64,000 nt of DNA from Candidatus Methylopumilus planktonicus (lineage in GTDB: Bacteria; Pseudomonadota; Gammaproteobacteria; Burkholderiales; Methylophilaceae), in assembly GCF_000981505.1 (NCBI RefSeq), contig NZ_LN827929.1, positions 1,292,429 to 1,356,428 on the forward strand, given 5' to 3'. Shown piece after piece: positions 39,837-50,792 of the stretch. Below the pieces are notes generated by a model, which saw nothing but the letters and a program-made list of their open reading frames with translations, was not told where the DNA came from and did not search any database. The position numbers were made by a program, and so were the translations under genes. Numbering within the stretch: position 1 is the stretch's first letter; the number at the start of each line of letters is the position of its first letter.

Positions 39837-40469
39837 ATGAAAAAAATCTTAATCACTTTTTTAATGCTTTTTAGCTCACTTTCCTTTGCCGTAGCGCCTG
39901 AGATTGGTGTTAATTTTGATAAAACAGCACAGTTAGTTCCAACAGATAACAAAGATAAAATTGAAATCACGGAACTCTTTTGGTATGGATGTATTCACTG
40001 TTACCAACTGGATCCTATGTTGAGTGACTGGGTAAAAAAATTACCTAAAGATGTTTACTTTAAACGTATGCCTGCCATTCCACGTCCTGATTGGGCGCCG
40101 ATGGCGCGAGCCTTTTATGCCATGGAAACATTAGGTGTAGCTGACAAACTTCATACAGCGATATTTGAGGCTGTGCATAAAGACCGCACACTTAACCCAA
40201 GTGACGAAAAAGCAATTCTTCAGTGGGTTACATTAAAGTCAGGTCTTGATCGAAAAAAAGTGGAGGATGCTTTTAATTCATTTTCGATGAATGCTGCTTT
40301 AAATAAGGCAGTGCAAGTCTTCAAAGCATCAGGAGCCACAGGTGTGCCCACGCTCATGATTGATGGTAAATACATCACCTCAAGTACGATGGCGGGTGGC
40401 AATAATGAAGCATTGCAAATTGCTGACTTCATCATCAGCAATGTCAGAAAAGATCGCAATAAAAAATAA
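39837..40469 (+). CDS. dsbA: Thiol:disulfide interchange protein DsbA
   Basis: DsbA oxidises cysteine pairs in exported proteins. The 210-residue precursor has a signal peptide (MKKILITFLMLFSSLSFAVA) and the thioredoxin-fold active site WYGCIHCYQL (Cys52, Cys55). The cis-proline loop is TGVPTLMI. The dipeptide between the cysteines is Ile-His in place of the Pro-His usual in DsbA, which could shift the redox potential. The ribosome site is AAGGATAATTT. Its last 29 bp overlap the next gene's start. Confidence 0.93.
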   Translation: MKKILITFLMLFSSLSFAVAPEIGVNFDKTAQLVPTDNKDKIEITELFWYGCIHCYQLDPMLSDWVKKLPKDVYFKRMPAIPRPDWAPMARAFYAMETLGVADKLHTAIFEAVHKDRTLNPSDEKAILQWVTLKSGLDRKKVEDAFNSFSMNAALNKAVQVFKASGATGVPTLMIDGKYITSSTMAGGNNEALQIADFIISNVRKDRNKK

Positions 40470-41235
40470 ACCTTTAAAAGTTTTTATCACCGGTGCCTCA
40501 AGCGGTATCGGTGAATCATTGGCTCATCAGTATGCTAAAGAAGGTGCAACCTTAGGTTTGGTGGGGCGACGTCTAGAACTTCTCACAAAAATAAAATCAA
40601 ATATCAAAACCGATTGTGAAATTTATGCAGTCGATGTCTCAGATCAAAAAAAACTTCAAAAAGCTGCAAATCATTTCATTAAAAAATATGGTCCGCCTGA
40701 TATTGTGATTGCCAATGCAGGTGTGAGCACTGGAACCCTTGCCGGTGAAAAGAAAGACCTTGACACATTTAAACGTGTCATTGAGATTAATTTGTTTGGT
40801 GTCATACACACCTTTCTTCCTTTTATTGAAATTTATAAAAAGAAGAAGTCGGGTCAGTTAGTTGGAATTGCAAGTGTGGCTGGCATTAGAGGCTTACCTG
40901 GTTCGGGGGCTTATAGTACTTCAAAAGCGGCTTTAATCAATTATCTGGAAAGTCTGCGTATTGAGATGAGGCCTTTTGGTATTCATGTGACAACGATTGC
41001 ACCAGGCTTCATTCATACGCTCATGACAAAACATAATTGCTATACCATGCCTTTTATTTTAGATGTGGATGTTGCGGTATCTCGCTTCAGGAAAGCCATT
41101 CATAATAAAAAATGCTTTGTCATCATTCCTTGGCAGATGAAAATCGTAGGCACTATCATGAAATTTTTACCTGCACCTTTATGGGACTTTTTAGCTAAAG
41201 GAGGTCCTAAAAAAATCAGGAAAATGATTCAATAA
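40441..41235 (+). CDS. Short-chain dehydrogenase/reductase
   Basis: This 264-residue SDR has the NAD(P)-binding TGASSGIGESLA, the NAG motif (IANAGVST), Ser in GIASVAGIRG, and the catalytic YSTSK. It ends with a hydrophobic C-terminal stretch (KIVGTIMKFLPAPLWDFLAKGG), which may associate with the membrane. The substrate is unknown. I use the ATG at 40441 because the Rossmann motif follows at the normal distance. This start lies inside dsbA (29-bp overlap) and has no clear ribosome site, so translation is likely coupled to dsbA. Confidence 0.88.
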   Translation: MSEKIAIKNKPLKVFITGASSGIGESLAHQYAKEGATLGLVGRRLELLTKIKSNIKTDCEIYAVDVSDQKKLQKAANHFIKKYGPPDIVIANAGVSTGTLAGEKKDLDTFKRVIEINLFGVIHTFLPFIEIYKKKKSGQLVGIASVAGIRGLPGSGAYSTSKAALINYLESLRIEMRPFGIHVTTIAPGFIHTLMTKHNCYTMPFILDVDVAVSRFRKAIHNKKCFVIIPWQMKIVGTIMKFLPAPLWDFLAKGGPKKIRKMIQ

Positions 41236-41288
41236 TTATCCCAAATTCCCTGTATCCACAAAACGTAAAATAAATTAAAATCTTATTT

Positions 41289-41642
41289 ATGTCAAACCTC
41301 GAATACAACGGCCAAGTCCTAGCAACGTCTCGTGGTGAACTCAAGCTTAAAGCAGTCGATATCGCAACAGAGCTATGTTTATCTGTTGAGCAAGTCAACT
41401 CGCTTGAAAATAATTTAAGCGCTTTTTTTCATTCAAATAAATTAAAACAAGCAGTCATCAAGCGCTATTGTCGCCTCCTTAATATTGATGTAAATGCTGT
41501 CATTACTCAATATGAAATAGATATTACCGACAATAGTTTTCGAGAAGCTAAAAAGAGTAATCTAGGTAAGAGCTTTAAAAAATATCTTTATATTTCTATT
41601 GCGGCATTTATGACAACAATGTTTTGGAAACTTTTTGCGTAA
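41289..41642 (+). CDS. RodZ-like HTH protein with one C-terminal membrane helix
   Basis: This 117-residue protein has an N-terminal Xre-type helix-turn-helix of the RodZ kind: LKLKAVDIATELCLSVEQV, then NNLSAFFHSNKLKQAVIKRY with CRLLNIDVNAVI. It ends in a single helix (YLYISIAAFMTTMFWKLF) with nothing beyond. RodZ uses this domain to bind MreB under the membrane. Here the periplasmic part is absent, so it is a minimal or degenerate relative. The stop overlaps the next start (TAATG). The RodZ link is inference from the fold pattern. Confidence 0.65.
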   Translation: MSNLEYNGQVLATSRGELKLKAVDIATELCLSVEQVNSLENNLSAFFHSNKLKQAVIKRYCRLLNIDVNAVITQYEIDITDNSFREAKKSNLGKSFKKYLYISIAAFMTTMFWKLFA

Positions 41643-41854
41643 TGTTAAAAAAGGCAAAAGAATTATTTTTCAGATTTAGGACTCGACATTTTAAATTTAT
41701 AGAATGCAGAAAGTCGTTGCGTTTTGATACGTCTGGCTATTATCCTTATCAAATCATGGAGATTGGTGAGAGCTTTTTAATTGATAATGTAAATGTAGAG
41801 ACAATTCAAAAAAAACATGAAACGATTAATAAAGAGTTAAGTAAAATTTTTTAG
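41642..41854 (+). CDS. Uncharacterised 70-residue protein coupled to the RodZ-like gene
   Basis: The ATG at 41642 shares its A with the previous stop, so it should be translated by coupling. The protein has a basic, aromatic N-terminus (MLKKAKELFFRFRTRHFKF), then YYPYQIMEIGESFLID and a helical tail rich in Lys/Glu. The stretch YP..IMEIGESF resembles a motif seen in small proteins of phage or plasmid type (yP...M.vGeSF), but I cannot assign a role. No signal peptide or membrane helix. Confidence 0.6.
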   Translation: MLKKAKELFFRFRTRHFKFIECRKSLRFDTSGYYPYQIMEIGESFLIDNVNVETIQKKHETINKELSKIF

Positions 41855-41912
41855 CTAAAATAGAAGCTGACGCTGTCCGAATAACCCGTATTAAATGATT
41901 AAGGAAAACAAA

Positions 41913-42317
41913 ATGGAATTTGATCAAAAAGAAGAAACGCCTTTTAATATCCCTGAAAAAAAGAAAACAGACAAAAAAACTTTGGCTGTTTACATTGGAG
42001 CAGGTGTAATAACAGTTAGTTCGCTCATTTTTGGTTACGCAAACTACCAAGCGACTTATTTCAAAGACATGGAAATTAAAAATCTTAAAACACAGTTAGA
42101 GGATGCCAACACTAAATTACAGCGGATTGATGTACTTGAAACTCAAGTTAGGGAATTGGAAGTGTCCTTGGCTGCTAAAAGTGCAGTTAAACCAGCTGCA
42201 GTTAAAAAAACAAAAGTATTACTGAAAAAAGAGACTAAAAAATTAGCGCCTGCTAAGAAGGTGATCAAGAAAACAAAACTGGTTAAATCGAAAGAAAAGA
42301 AGCCACTAAAAAAATAA
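41913..42317 (+). CDS. Single-helix membrane protein with coiled coil and Lys/Ala-rich tail
   Basis: I take the ATG at 41913 (134 residues), since AAGGA lies 7 nt upstream; the frame is open from 41895. The protein has a short charged N-terminus and one membrane helix (LAVYIGAGVITVSSLIFGYA). A coiled coil follows (MEIKNLKTQLEDANTKLQRI and on to about residue 95), then about 40 residues almost all Lys, Ala, Pro, Val and Thr. Such tails resemble histone H1-like basic domains and could touch nucleic acid or acidic polymers. The protein at 45155-45478 has the same design. Confidence 0.65.
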   Translation: MEFDQKEETPFNIPEKKKTDKKTLAVYIGAGVITVSSLIFGYANYQATYFKDMEIKNLKTQLEDANTKLQRIDVLETQVRELEVSLAAKSAVKPAAVKKTKVLLKKETKKLAPAKKVIKKTKLVKSKEKKPLKK

Positions 42318-42330
42318 AGTTATTAAAGTC

Positions 42331-42357
42331 GCCCCGAAAAAAAACTTTTTATGGGGC
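42331..42357. terminator. Hairpin between convergent small-protein genes
   Basis: GCCCC and GGGGC arms enclose a run of A and a run of T that can pair further, giving a terminator-like hairpin. It lies in the 78-bp gap between two convergent genes, serving possibly both. Confidence 0.45.
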
Positions 42358-42395
42358 ACTGAAAAAGGCTATGCCAATTACTCATTTTATAGCGG

Positions 42396-42722
42396 CTAGG
42401 TAATTTTATTTTTTGTAGGTTTTCTTACTAAAGTTTTTTTAGGTTCATCACCTAAATGAAGATCAACACCTTTCACTAAATTCTTAAATTCATTCGTATA
42501 GGTAATTTTTTTATCTTGAGGTGGTCTGCCATAAAGTGAAATGGCAGAAAAAATAATGGTATATAAAAGAATCACTGTCACAACAACCGTAGTCTCAGAA
42601 AAATAATCACGTACTAGGGTCAAAACAGGATCTAACCAGGCCCACCCTTGCTTAACTTGGTACTCAAGATTGTCTACCCAAACCAATTGAATGGCATGTA
42701 AATATTCAAATAAAGCCGTCAT
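42396..42722 (-). CDS. Uncharacterised single-pass membrane protein
   Basis: This 108-residue protein has an aromatic N-terminal half (FEYLHAIQLVWVDNLEYQVK), a membrane helix about 45-65 (TVVVTVILLYTIIFSAISLY), and a basic C-terminal tail (KKTLVRKPTKNK). I do not recognise a family. It is alone on the minus strand, divergent from ugd with 106 bp between starts, and convergent with the coiled-coil protein. Codon use is like its neighbours. Confidence 0.65.
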   Translation of the reverse strand: MTALFEYLHAIQLVWVDNLEYQVKQGWAWLDPVLTLVRDYFSETTVVVTVILLYTIIFSAISLYGRPPQDKKITYTNEFKNLVKGVDLHLGDEPKKTLVRKPTKNKIT

Positions 42723-42828
42723 GATGAACTCCTCTTATATTCTTTAAATTATAAGTGAATTCCGTATCTAGAAAAGACAAGCCTTTAACAAAAGAGGTAA
42801 AATATGGCTTTAAATACAACGAATTATT

Positions 42829-44151
42829 ATGAAAATTACTGTTGTTGGTGCAGGATATGTAGGTTTAGTGGGTGCTGCATGTTTAGCCGAGGTGGGTAAT
42901 CACGTTTTAGGTCTTGACGTAAATGCAGAAAAAATTCGTATTCTAAAAGAAGGTGGTATTCCTATTCACGAGCCAGGCCTTTTAGAAATTGTTCGTCGTA
43001 ATGTTGAAAATGGTCGTCTTTCTTTCACCACCAATGTCGAAGAAGCGGTAGGCTTTGGTGAAGTCCAATTCATAGCCGTTGGCACTCCTCCCGATGAAGA
43101 TGGTTCTGCTGATCTGCAATATGTGACAGAAGCTGCTCGTAGTATTGGTCGCTTTATGAATTCAGCCAAAGTGATTGTAGATAAATCAACCGTTCCAATT
43201 GGAACAGGTGACATGGTCAAAGCGGCAGTAGCTGAAGAACTAAAGAAAAGAAATGTCGATATTCATTACAGTGTCGTTTCTAATCCAGAATTCTTAAAAG
43301 AAGGCGCTGCAGTTGAAGATTTTATGCGCCCTGATCGAATTATCATTGGGACTGAAGACCCAAAAGCGATTGAAGTTATGAAACAAGTTTATGCTCCCTT
43401 TCAAAGAAATCACGAAAGGCTTGTGGTCACCAACCTTAGAAGTGCTGAGCTTATTAAATATGCAGCTAATTCAATGTTAGCTACTCGCATTAGTTTTATG
43501 AACGAATTGGCTAACTTAGCTGAAATTGTGGGCGCTGATATCGAAATGGTGAGACAAGGTATAGGTTCTGATCCACGTATTGGTTATCACTTTTTATATC
43601 CGGGGTGTGGTTATGGCGGTTCATGTTTTCCAAAAGATGTGAAGGCTTTAATCAAAACTGCTAAAGATGTTGCTGGTTTCGATTTGAAATTACTTAAAGC
43701 AGTTGAAGAGGTGAATGACCTTCAAAAATTTGTATTGCCTAAAAAAATTAAAAAGCAATTTGGTGAAGATTTAAAAGGTAAACATTTTGCATTATGGGGT
43801 TTGGCTTTTAAACCTAACACCGATGATATGCGAGAAGCTTCAAGTCGTATACTGATTAATGAATTGATCAAAGCAGGAGCCTCGATCACAGCTTACGATC
43901 CTGTAGCGATGGATGAAGGAAAGCGTATTTTTAAAGATGAAAAACATTTAACTTTTGCTGATACACAAGATGAGGCTCTTAAAAATGCGAATGCGCTTAT
44001 CATTGTCACAGAATGGACAGAATTTAGAAGTCCAGATTTTGCATTAATTAAATCTTCACTAAAATCTCCCATGATTTTTGATGGTAGAAATCTTTATGAT
44101 CCAAAAGCTGTTCGAGCACTTGGATTTAATTACTATCCTATTGGACGTTAA
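42829..44151 (+). CDS. ugd: UDP-glucose 6-dehydrogenase
   Basis: This enzyme oxidises UDP-glucose twice to UDP-glucuronate using NAD. The 440-residue protein has the N-terminal NAD site [34 protein letters not shown], and the catalytic Cys in [12 protein letters not shown]. The C-terminal domain has [20 protein letters not shown]-glucuronate feeds the epimerase encoded next (ATG follows the stop directly). A ribosome site AAGAGG lies 31 nt upstream, in front of a different ATG (42804) in another frame; none lies at the ugd start itself. Confidence 0.96.
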   Translation: MKITVVGAGYVGLVGAACLAEVGNHVLGLDVNAEKIRILKEGGIPIHEPGLLEIVRRNVENGRLSFTTNVEEAVGFGEVQFIAVGTPPDEDGSADLQYVTEAARSIGRFMNSAKVIVDKSTVPIGTGDMVKAAVAEELKKRNVDIHYSVVSNPEFLKEGAAVEDFMRPDRIIIGTEDPKAIEVMKQVYAPFQRNHERLVVTNLRSAELIKYAANSMLATRISFMNELANLAEIVGADIEMVRQGIGSDPRIGYHFLYPGCGYGGSCFPKDVKALIKTAKDVAGFDLKLLKAVEEVNDLQKFVLPKKIKKQFGEDLKGKHFALWGLAFKPNTDDMREASSRILINELIKAGASITAYDPVAMDEGKRIFKDEKHLTFADTQDEALKNANALIIVTEWTEFRSPDFALIKSSLKSPMIFDGRNLYDPKAVRALGFNYYPIGR

Positions 44152-45153
44152 ATGAAAATCTTGGTGACAGGTGTAGCCGGTTTTATTGGCATGCATTGCG
44201 CCAAAAAACTTCTTGATGATGGTCATGAGATTATTGGTATCGATAATCTGAATGATTATTACGATGTGGCTTTAAAAAATGATCGGCTTAAAATATTAAA
44301 AAGTTATAAGCATTTTCGTTTTCTAAAGCTTGATATTAAAGACCAAAAAGACGTTCTTAATCTTTTTAAAAAAGAAATACCTCAACGAGTTCTTCATCTT
44401 GCAGCACAAGCAGGCGTGCGTTACTCCATTCAAAATCCGCATGTTTACATTGATTCCAACATACAAGGATTTATTAATATATTAGAAGGTTGTCGCACAA
44501 TTAAAGCTGAACATCTTGTCTTTGCAAGTAGTTCGAGTGTATATGGTGGAAACGAGAAGGTGCCATTCAGCGAACACGACAATGTAGATCATCCAATAAG
44601 TCTCTATGCTGCGACTAAAAAAGCCAATGAACTCATGGCCCATACTTATAGTCATCTTTATCAAATTCCTACAACAGGTTTACGTTTTTTTACGGTGTAT
44701 GGTCCATGGGGAAGGCCTGATATGTCACCTTTATTATTCACGAAAGCTATTTTAGCTAATGAGCCTATTCAGGTATTTAATCATGGCGATATGATGCGTG
44801 ACTTTACTTATATTGACGACATCATAGTATCTGTCAAAGAAACATTATTTAAGTCTGCAACACCTAGTACCAATTTTGATTCGAAAAATCCTGATCCAGC
44901 TTCAAGTCATGCACCTTATCGTATTTTTAATATCGGCAATAGTCAGCCCCTGCCCTTGATGCACTTCATTGAAACACTTGAGGATGCTTTAGGTAAAAAA
45001 GCAATTATGAAAATGATGGATATGCAAGCAGGGGATGTCAAAGAAACTTCAGCAGATACCTCGGAACTTAATCGTTGGGTCAATTTCAAACCTAACACCT
45101 CCATCAAAGAAGGCGTTAAGCAATTTGTTGACTGGTATAAAACCTACTACTAA
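44152..45153 (+). CDS. UDP-glucuronate 4-epimerase (NAD-dependent epimerase)
   Basis: This 333-residue extended SDR has the N-terminal VTGVAGFIGMHCAKKL, DNLNDYYDVALK (typical of the UDP-glucuronate epimerase group), SSSSVYGG, and YAATKKANELMAHTYS with catalytic Tyr and Lys. RFFTVYGPWGRPDMSP follows. It would convert UDP-glucuronate, made by the adjacent ugd, to UDP-galacturonate for surface polysaccharide or lipopolysaccharide core. It immediately follows ugd and ends 1 bp before a convergent gene's stop. Confidence 0.92.
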   Translation: MKILVTGVAGFIGMHCAKKLLDDGHEIIGIDNLNDYYDVALKNDRLKILKSYKHFRFLKLDIKDQKDVLNLFKKEIPQRVLHLAAQAGVRYSIQNPHVYIDSNIQGFINILEGCRTIKAEHLVFASSSSVYGGNEKVPFSEHDNVDHPISLYAATKKANELMAHTYSHLYQIPTTGLRFFTVYGPWGRPDMSPLLFTKAILANEPIQVFNHGDMMRDFTYIDDIIVSVKETLFKSATPSTNFDSKNPDPASSHAPYRIFNIGNSQPLPLMHFIETLEDALGKKAIMKMMDMQAGDVKETSADTSELNRWVNFKPNTSIKEGVKQFVDWYKTYY

Positions 45154-45154
45154 G

Positions 45155-45478
45155 TTATTTCTTTTTAGAAGCCTTATGCGCTTTATGAGCTTTTTTATTA
45201 GTCTTAGTTTTAGCTGAAGCTTTAGCTTTTGCAGTCGCTTTTGTTTTTGTCGCTAATTTTGTTTCTAAATTTTTCACTTCCATTTGAAGCGCTTTATTTT
45301 GATTGATCAGCTCTTCATTTTGAGCTGCCTGATCAGTTAATACGGCCACTTGATTTTGTAATGCTTTAATTTCACTTGCTTGACCGGTAATTTTATCTTG
45401 TGCATTGTAAGCCACGAATAATGAACCTACTACGATAACGCCAGCGACTACATACTGCACAATTGTTTTAGTTTCCAT
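45155..45478 (-). CDS. Single-helix membrane protein with coiled coil and Lys/Ala-rich tail
   Basis: This 107-residue protein has a short N-terminus, one membrane helix (VVAGVIVVGSLFVAYNA) and a coiled coil with Gln/Asn/Glu heptads (about 30-72). The tail of about 35 residues is Lys, Ala and Thr with some His (ATAKAKASAKTKTNKKAHKA). The design is the same as at 41913-42317, though the sequences differ. An AAGGA ribosome site lies upstream. Its 3' end is 1 bp from the epimerase gene. Function unknown. Confidence 0.65.
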   Translation of the reverse strand: METKTIVQYVVAGVIVVGSLFVAYNAQDKITGQASEIKALQNQVAVLTDQAAQNEELINQNKALQMEVKNLETKLATKTKATAKAKASAKTKTNKKAHKAHKASKKK

Positions 45479-45594
45479 TTAAATTAATGTCCTTTTTGAT
45501 GTAAATAAACTTCTAGTTAATATTTTATCCTTTTTACGAAAAGACTTTAATTTATATTTTTAATATTTTCTATAGGTGACATATTAAGTTTTCA

Positions 45595-47427
45595 TTACTC
45601 AACCGTGACAGACTTTGCTAGGTTACGAGGTTTATCTACATCTGTACCTTTAATAAGTGCGACATGATAAGCCAATAACTGAACTGGAATAGAGTGAATA
45701 ATTGGAGACAATACACCAGTATGTCTTGGCGTTCTGATCACACGAACACCAGGACTTTCCGAAAAATGACTGTCAGCATCTGCGAACACAAAAATTTCAC
45801 CGCCGCGCGCTTTGACTTCCTGCATATTAGATTTTACTTTTTCGAGTAAATTATCGTTTGGTGCAATCACTACGACTGGCATATCATGATCCACCAAGGC
45901 TAAGGGTCCATGCTTTAATTCGCCTGCAGGATAAGCTTCTGCATGAATATATGAAATCTCTTTTAATTTCAGCGCTCCTTCCATAGCAATCGGGTAATGA
46001 ATACCTCGACCCAGGAATAGTGCATGGTGTTTATCAGCAAATAACTTTGCCCACTCTTTAATTTGCGGTTCTAAGTTAAGCGCTTGTTGGATGCTACCTG
46101 GTAAATGTCTTAAACTTTCTAGATAATTTTTTTCTTCTGTCTTGGTAATAAGCTTTTTAAAAGTAGCAATCGCCACAGCTAAACTAAAAAGGGATACCAG
46201 TTGTGTTGTAAAAGCTTTAGTAGATGCTACGCCAATTTCTACACCCGCCCTTGTATATAGAATAAGTTTTGATGCACGCACAATCGCACTTTCCTGCACA
46301 TTACAAATTGCTAAACTTAAATGCTGACCTAAAGACTGGGCATGCTTTAAAGCTTCCATCGTATCTAAAGTTTCGCCTGACTGAGAAATAGTCAGGATCA
46401 ATTGGTTGGCATTAGGTACTGAGTCGCGATACCGATATTCGCTTGAGATTTCTACCGTGGTTGGTATTTTTGCAATACTTTCTAACCAATACTTAGCCGT
46501 GACTCCTGCGTAATAACTTGTCCCTGCCGCCAAAATTAAAATACTATCTATTTTAGAAAATACGTCCTTTGCATTTTGCCCGAACAAGCTTACGTCAAAA
46601 TGACCTTGATCAATGATGGCTTCAATCGTATCAGTCAAAGCGCGAGGTTGCTCATAAATTTCTTTTTGCATAAAGTGATCATATGGACCTAATTCCATGG
46701 AGGATAAAGTTACTTCACTAATATGTGTTTTGCGTGTAATCACCTTTTTATCTTTATCAAAAATTTGAATGCCATCTTTTTTTACTTGAACAATATCACC
46801 GTCTTCAAGATAGATTACCTTTCTAGTGACGGCTAAAAGCGCTGAAATATCTGATGCAATGAAATTTTGTGTATCTCCTAATCCTATGATAAGAGGGCAG
46901 CCTAGACGTGCACAAATCATTTCATCAGGATTTTTAAGCGAGATCACAGCAATTGCAAATGCACCCCTTAATTCTTCACCCAGCATTTGAATTGCTTCAA
47001 GAAGAGTTTTACTTTTATGTTTGATAAAATAATGAATGAGATGTGCAATGACTTCCGTATCTGTTTGTGATTCAAAGTGGTAACCTAATTTTTTAAGGTG
47101 CTCACGTTTTTCTTCATAATTTTCAATAATCCCATTGTGAACAACTGCAATCTCGCCCTCTGACACATGCGGATGTGCATTAAGTTCAGTGACACCGCCA
47201 TGTGTTGCCCATCTAGTATGACCAATACCTAAAAATCCTTCCAATTCCTGATCTTTAACCATTGCTTCAATCTCAGAAACACGTCCTACGGAACGAACTC
47301 GCTCAATGCCATTTCTTAACACTGCAATACCGGAAGAATCATAACCACGATATTCGAGACGACTTAATCCTTCGATTAAATGTGGAACGATATTTTTATT
47401 TGAAATTGCACCTACAATGCCGCACAT
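45595..47427 (-). CDS. glmS: Glutamine-fructose-6-phosphate aminotransferase GlmS
   Basis: GlmS makes glucosamine-6-phosphate, the entry step to peptidoglycan and lipopolysaccharide amino sugars. The 610-residue protein starts MCGIVGAIS with catalytic Cys2 and shows GHTRWATHG. Two SIS domains ([37 protein letters not shown]) follow, and the C-terminus ends KSVTVE. Length matches E. coli (609). It lies 14 bp downstream of glmU. No glmS ribozyme or sRNA target is evident. Confidence 0.97.
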   Translation of the reverse strand: MCGIVGAISNKNIVPHLIEGLSRLEYRGYDSSGIAVLRNGIERVRSVGRVSEIEAMVKDQELEGFLGIGHTRWATHGGVTELNAHPHVSEGEIAVVHNGIIENYEEKREHLKKLGYHFESQTDTEVIAHLIHYFIKHKSKTLLEAIQMLGEELRGAFAIAVISLKNPDEMICARLGCPLIIGLGDTQNFIASDISALLAVTRKVIYLEDGDIVQVKKDGIQIFDKDKKVITRKTHISEVTLSSMELGPYDHFMQKEIYEQPRALTDTIEAIIDQGHFDVSLFGQNAKDVFSKIDSILILAAGTSYYAGVTAKYWLESIAKIPTTVEISSEYRYRDSVPNANQLILTISQSGETLDTMEALKHAQSLGQHLSLAICNVQESAIVRASKLILYTRAGVEIGVASTKAFTTQLVSLFSLAVAIATFKKLITKTEEKNYLESLRHLPGSIQQALNLEPQIKEWAKLFADKHHALFLGRGIHYPIAMEGALKLKEISYIHAEAYPAGELKHGPLALVDHDMPVVVIAPNDNLLEKVKSNMQEVKARGGEIFVFADADSHFSESPGVRVIRTPRHTGVLSPIIHSIPVQLLAYHVALIKGTDVDKPRNLAKSVTVE

Positions 47428-47441
47428 ATATATTTCTCTCT

Positions 47442-48797
47442 TTATTTCTTTGTAGGTTTTTTCCAGCCAGAAATGCTGGTTTGTTTTCCACGTGACACGG
47501 TGAGATCTCCTGGTGGAGCATCTTTAGTAATCGTCGATCCTGCTGCAATCGTAGCCCCCTTACCAATTTTAACGGGTGCTACTAATGCTGTATTTGATCC
47601 TATAAAAACATCATCCTCAATGGTAGTCGGATGTTTATTTGCACCATCATAATTGCATGTAATAGTTCCCGCACCTATGTTGACTGATTTGCCTACAAGG
47701 CTATCGCCGACATAGCTTAAGTGATTGATGTTGGTGTGGTCGTTCACTTCACTATTTTTAATTTCTACAAAATTACCAATGTGAACGTGATTTTGAAGCT
47801 GGGTGCCAGGTCTTAATCTTGCAAAGGGTCCAATACGACAATGGTTCCCCACTTTACTTTCAACAATATGTGAATAGGGTTCGATCGAGGAATGGTCTCC
47901 AATGATGCTATCTTTGATATGCGAATAAGCTGCAACTTTCACATGACTCCCCAGAACGACCTTGCCTTCAAAAATACAACCTACATCAATTGTCACATCT
48001 TGTCCTGCTGTGACTTCGCCACGGATATCAATTCGGCTCGGATCTATAATGGTGACACCCTGTTCCATCAATGTTTTTGCTGTCATAAGTTGATAGTTCC
48101 TTTCCATGGTTGCTAATTCATATTTTGAATTAATTCCGGTAATGGATTCTTCATTATCCGCAGATTCGCTTAATACTTCAATGTTATCTTCAATGGACAG
48201 CCCTACAATATCTGTCAAATAATATTCTTTTTGGGCGTTCTTATTGGTCAGTCTTGTAAGCCAATTTTTTAAGAGATGATTGGGGGCGCACATAATGCCT
48301 GTATTAATTTCTTTAATATTTTTTTGTGATTCATCACAATCTTTTTCTTCTACAATTTTTTGTATTCGGCCGTCTTTTCTTACAATTCTACCGTAGCCTT
48401 TTGGATCCTCTTTTAAGTAAGTTAAAACAGCTAAATTTTTTTGGCCTTTTATAATTAGGCGTTCAATCGTTTTTTGATCAATTAAAGGTACATCACCATA
48501 TAAAATGAGCGTATTACCCCTGTCATTAATTAAAGGAAAAGCTTGTTGCAAAGCATGGCCTGTACCTAATTGTTCTTTTTGCTCTACCCATTGAATATCG
48601 GGCGATGGAAATGTTTTTTTGACGAGATCGCCGCCATATCCATAAACCACCACAAGCTCTCTAGGTTTGAATGACATAGAAGCATCAATGACATAACCGA
48701 GAAGAGGTTTATGAGCAAGCGGTTGCAAGACTTTGGGTAAATCAGAACGCATCCGCGTCCCTTTGCCTGCAGCTAAAATCACAATAGATAAAGACAT
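47442..48797 (-). CDS. glmU: Bifunctional UDP-GlcNAc pyrophosphorylase/glucosamine-1-phosphate acetyltransferase GlmU
   Basis: GlmU acetylates glucosamine-1-phosphate and couples it to UTP to give UDP-N-acetylglucosamine. The 451-residue protein has the N-terminal uridylyltransferase motif [19 protein letters not shown]. The C-terminal left-handed beta-helix has hexapeptide repeats and [10 protein letters not shown] and [11 protein letters not shown] of the acetyltransferase site. It is separated from atpC by a terminator and forms a unit with glmS. Confidence 0.97.
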   Translation of the reverse strand: MSLSIVILAAGKGTRMRSDLPKVLQPLAHKPLLGYVIDASMSFKPRELVVVYGYGGDLVKKTFPSPDIQWVEQKEQLGTGHALQQAFPLINDRGNTLILYGDVPLIDQKTIERLIIKGQKNLAVLTYLKEDPKGYGRIVRKDGRIQKIVEEKDCDESQKNIKEINTGIMCAPNHLLKNWLTRLTNKNAQKEYYLTDIVGLSIEDNIEVLSESADNEESITGINSKYELATMERNYQLMTAKTLMEQGVTIIDPSRIDIRGEVTAGQDVTIDVGCIFEGKVVLGSHVKVAAYSHIKDSIIGDHSSIEPYSHIVESKVGNHCRIGPFARLRPGTQLQNHVHIGNFVEIKNSEVNDHTNINHLSYVGDSLVGKSVNIGAGTITCNYDGANKHPTTIEDDVFIGSNTALVAPVKIGKGATIAAGSTITKDAPPGDLTVSRGKQTSISGWKKPTKK

Positions 48798-48835
48798 CTT
48801 TGCTATTTTATCGTCTATTTGTGATCAGATGACAT

Positions 48836-48862
48836 AAAAAAAGCAGCTTAAAAGCTGCTTTT
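48836..48862 (-). terminator. Intrinsic terminator after the atp operon
   Basis: On the minus strand the stem AAAAGCAGCT / AGCTGCTTTT is followed by a run of seven T, 23 bp after the atpC stop. This is a standard rho-independent terminator that closes the atp operon before glmU. Confidence 0.8.
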
Positions 48863-48885
48863 AATAGTTTTGTAAGCTTTGTAAT

Positions 48886-49308
48886 TTAATGTTTTTGGCG
48901 TAGTTTTTGAATCGCTTGAATTTGAGCAATCGCTTCAGCTAATTCAGCTTGCGCTTTTGCATAATCCACATCGGATGATCGATTTTTCATTGCTTCTTCA
49001 GCCGCTTTTTTAGCTGCATTCGCTTGCGCCTCATCAAGATCATGACCACGAATCGCTGTATCCGCTAACACAGTCACTACCCCTGGTTGCACTTCTAAAA
49101 TACCGCCTGAAATATAAATGAGTTGTTCTTCATTTTTATCCGCTAATTTGATGCGCAACGCGCCTGGTTTTATCGATGTAATCATCGGTGCATGATGCGG
49201 ATAAATACCCACTTCACCCATTTGTGCGGGTGCTGCTATAAATTCAGCTTCTCCTGAAAAAATAGATTCTTCAGCGCTTACTACATCAATATGAACCGTT
49301 GCAACCAT
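48886..49308 (-). CDS. atpC: ATP synthase epsilon subunit AtpC
   Basis: This central-stalk subunit couples rotation and restrains ATP hydrolysis. The 140-residue protein has the beta-sandwich with [22 protein letters not shown] and [24 protein letters not shown]-terminal helical hairpin (about 90-138) follows. It is the last gene of the operon, 18 bp after atpD. Confidence 0.96.
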   Translation of the reverse strand: MVATVHIDVVSAEESIFSGEAEFIAAPAQMGEVGIYPHHAPMITSIKPGALRIKLADKNEEQLIYISGGILEVQPGVVTVLADTAIRGHDLDEAQANAAKKAAEEAMKNRSSDVDYAKAQAELAEAIAQIQAIQKLRQKH

Positions 49309-49326
49309 GTTTTTTTACCTAATCAA

Positions 49327-50781
<1,455 letters not shown>

Positions 50782-50792
50782 TTAATTCAATG

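Noticed and set aside
41251..41260. DnaA-box-like TGTATCCACA
   Set aside because: One mismatch to the box and no cluster of others; a single copy in AT-rich DNA is expected by chance.
41289..42722. Toxin-antitoxin system among the small genes
   Set aside because: The HTH protein has a membrane helix and RodZ-like pattern, and its partner has no known toxin motif; gene order alone is not enough.
47482..47500. CACGTG palindrome resembling parS within glmU
   Set aside because: The core matches but both arms have mismatches; most likely chance.
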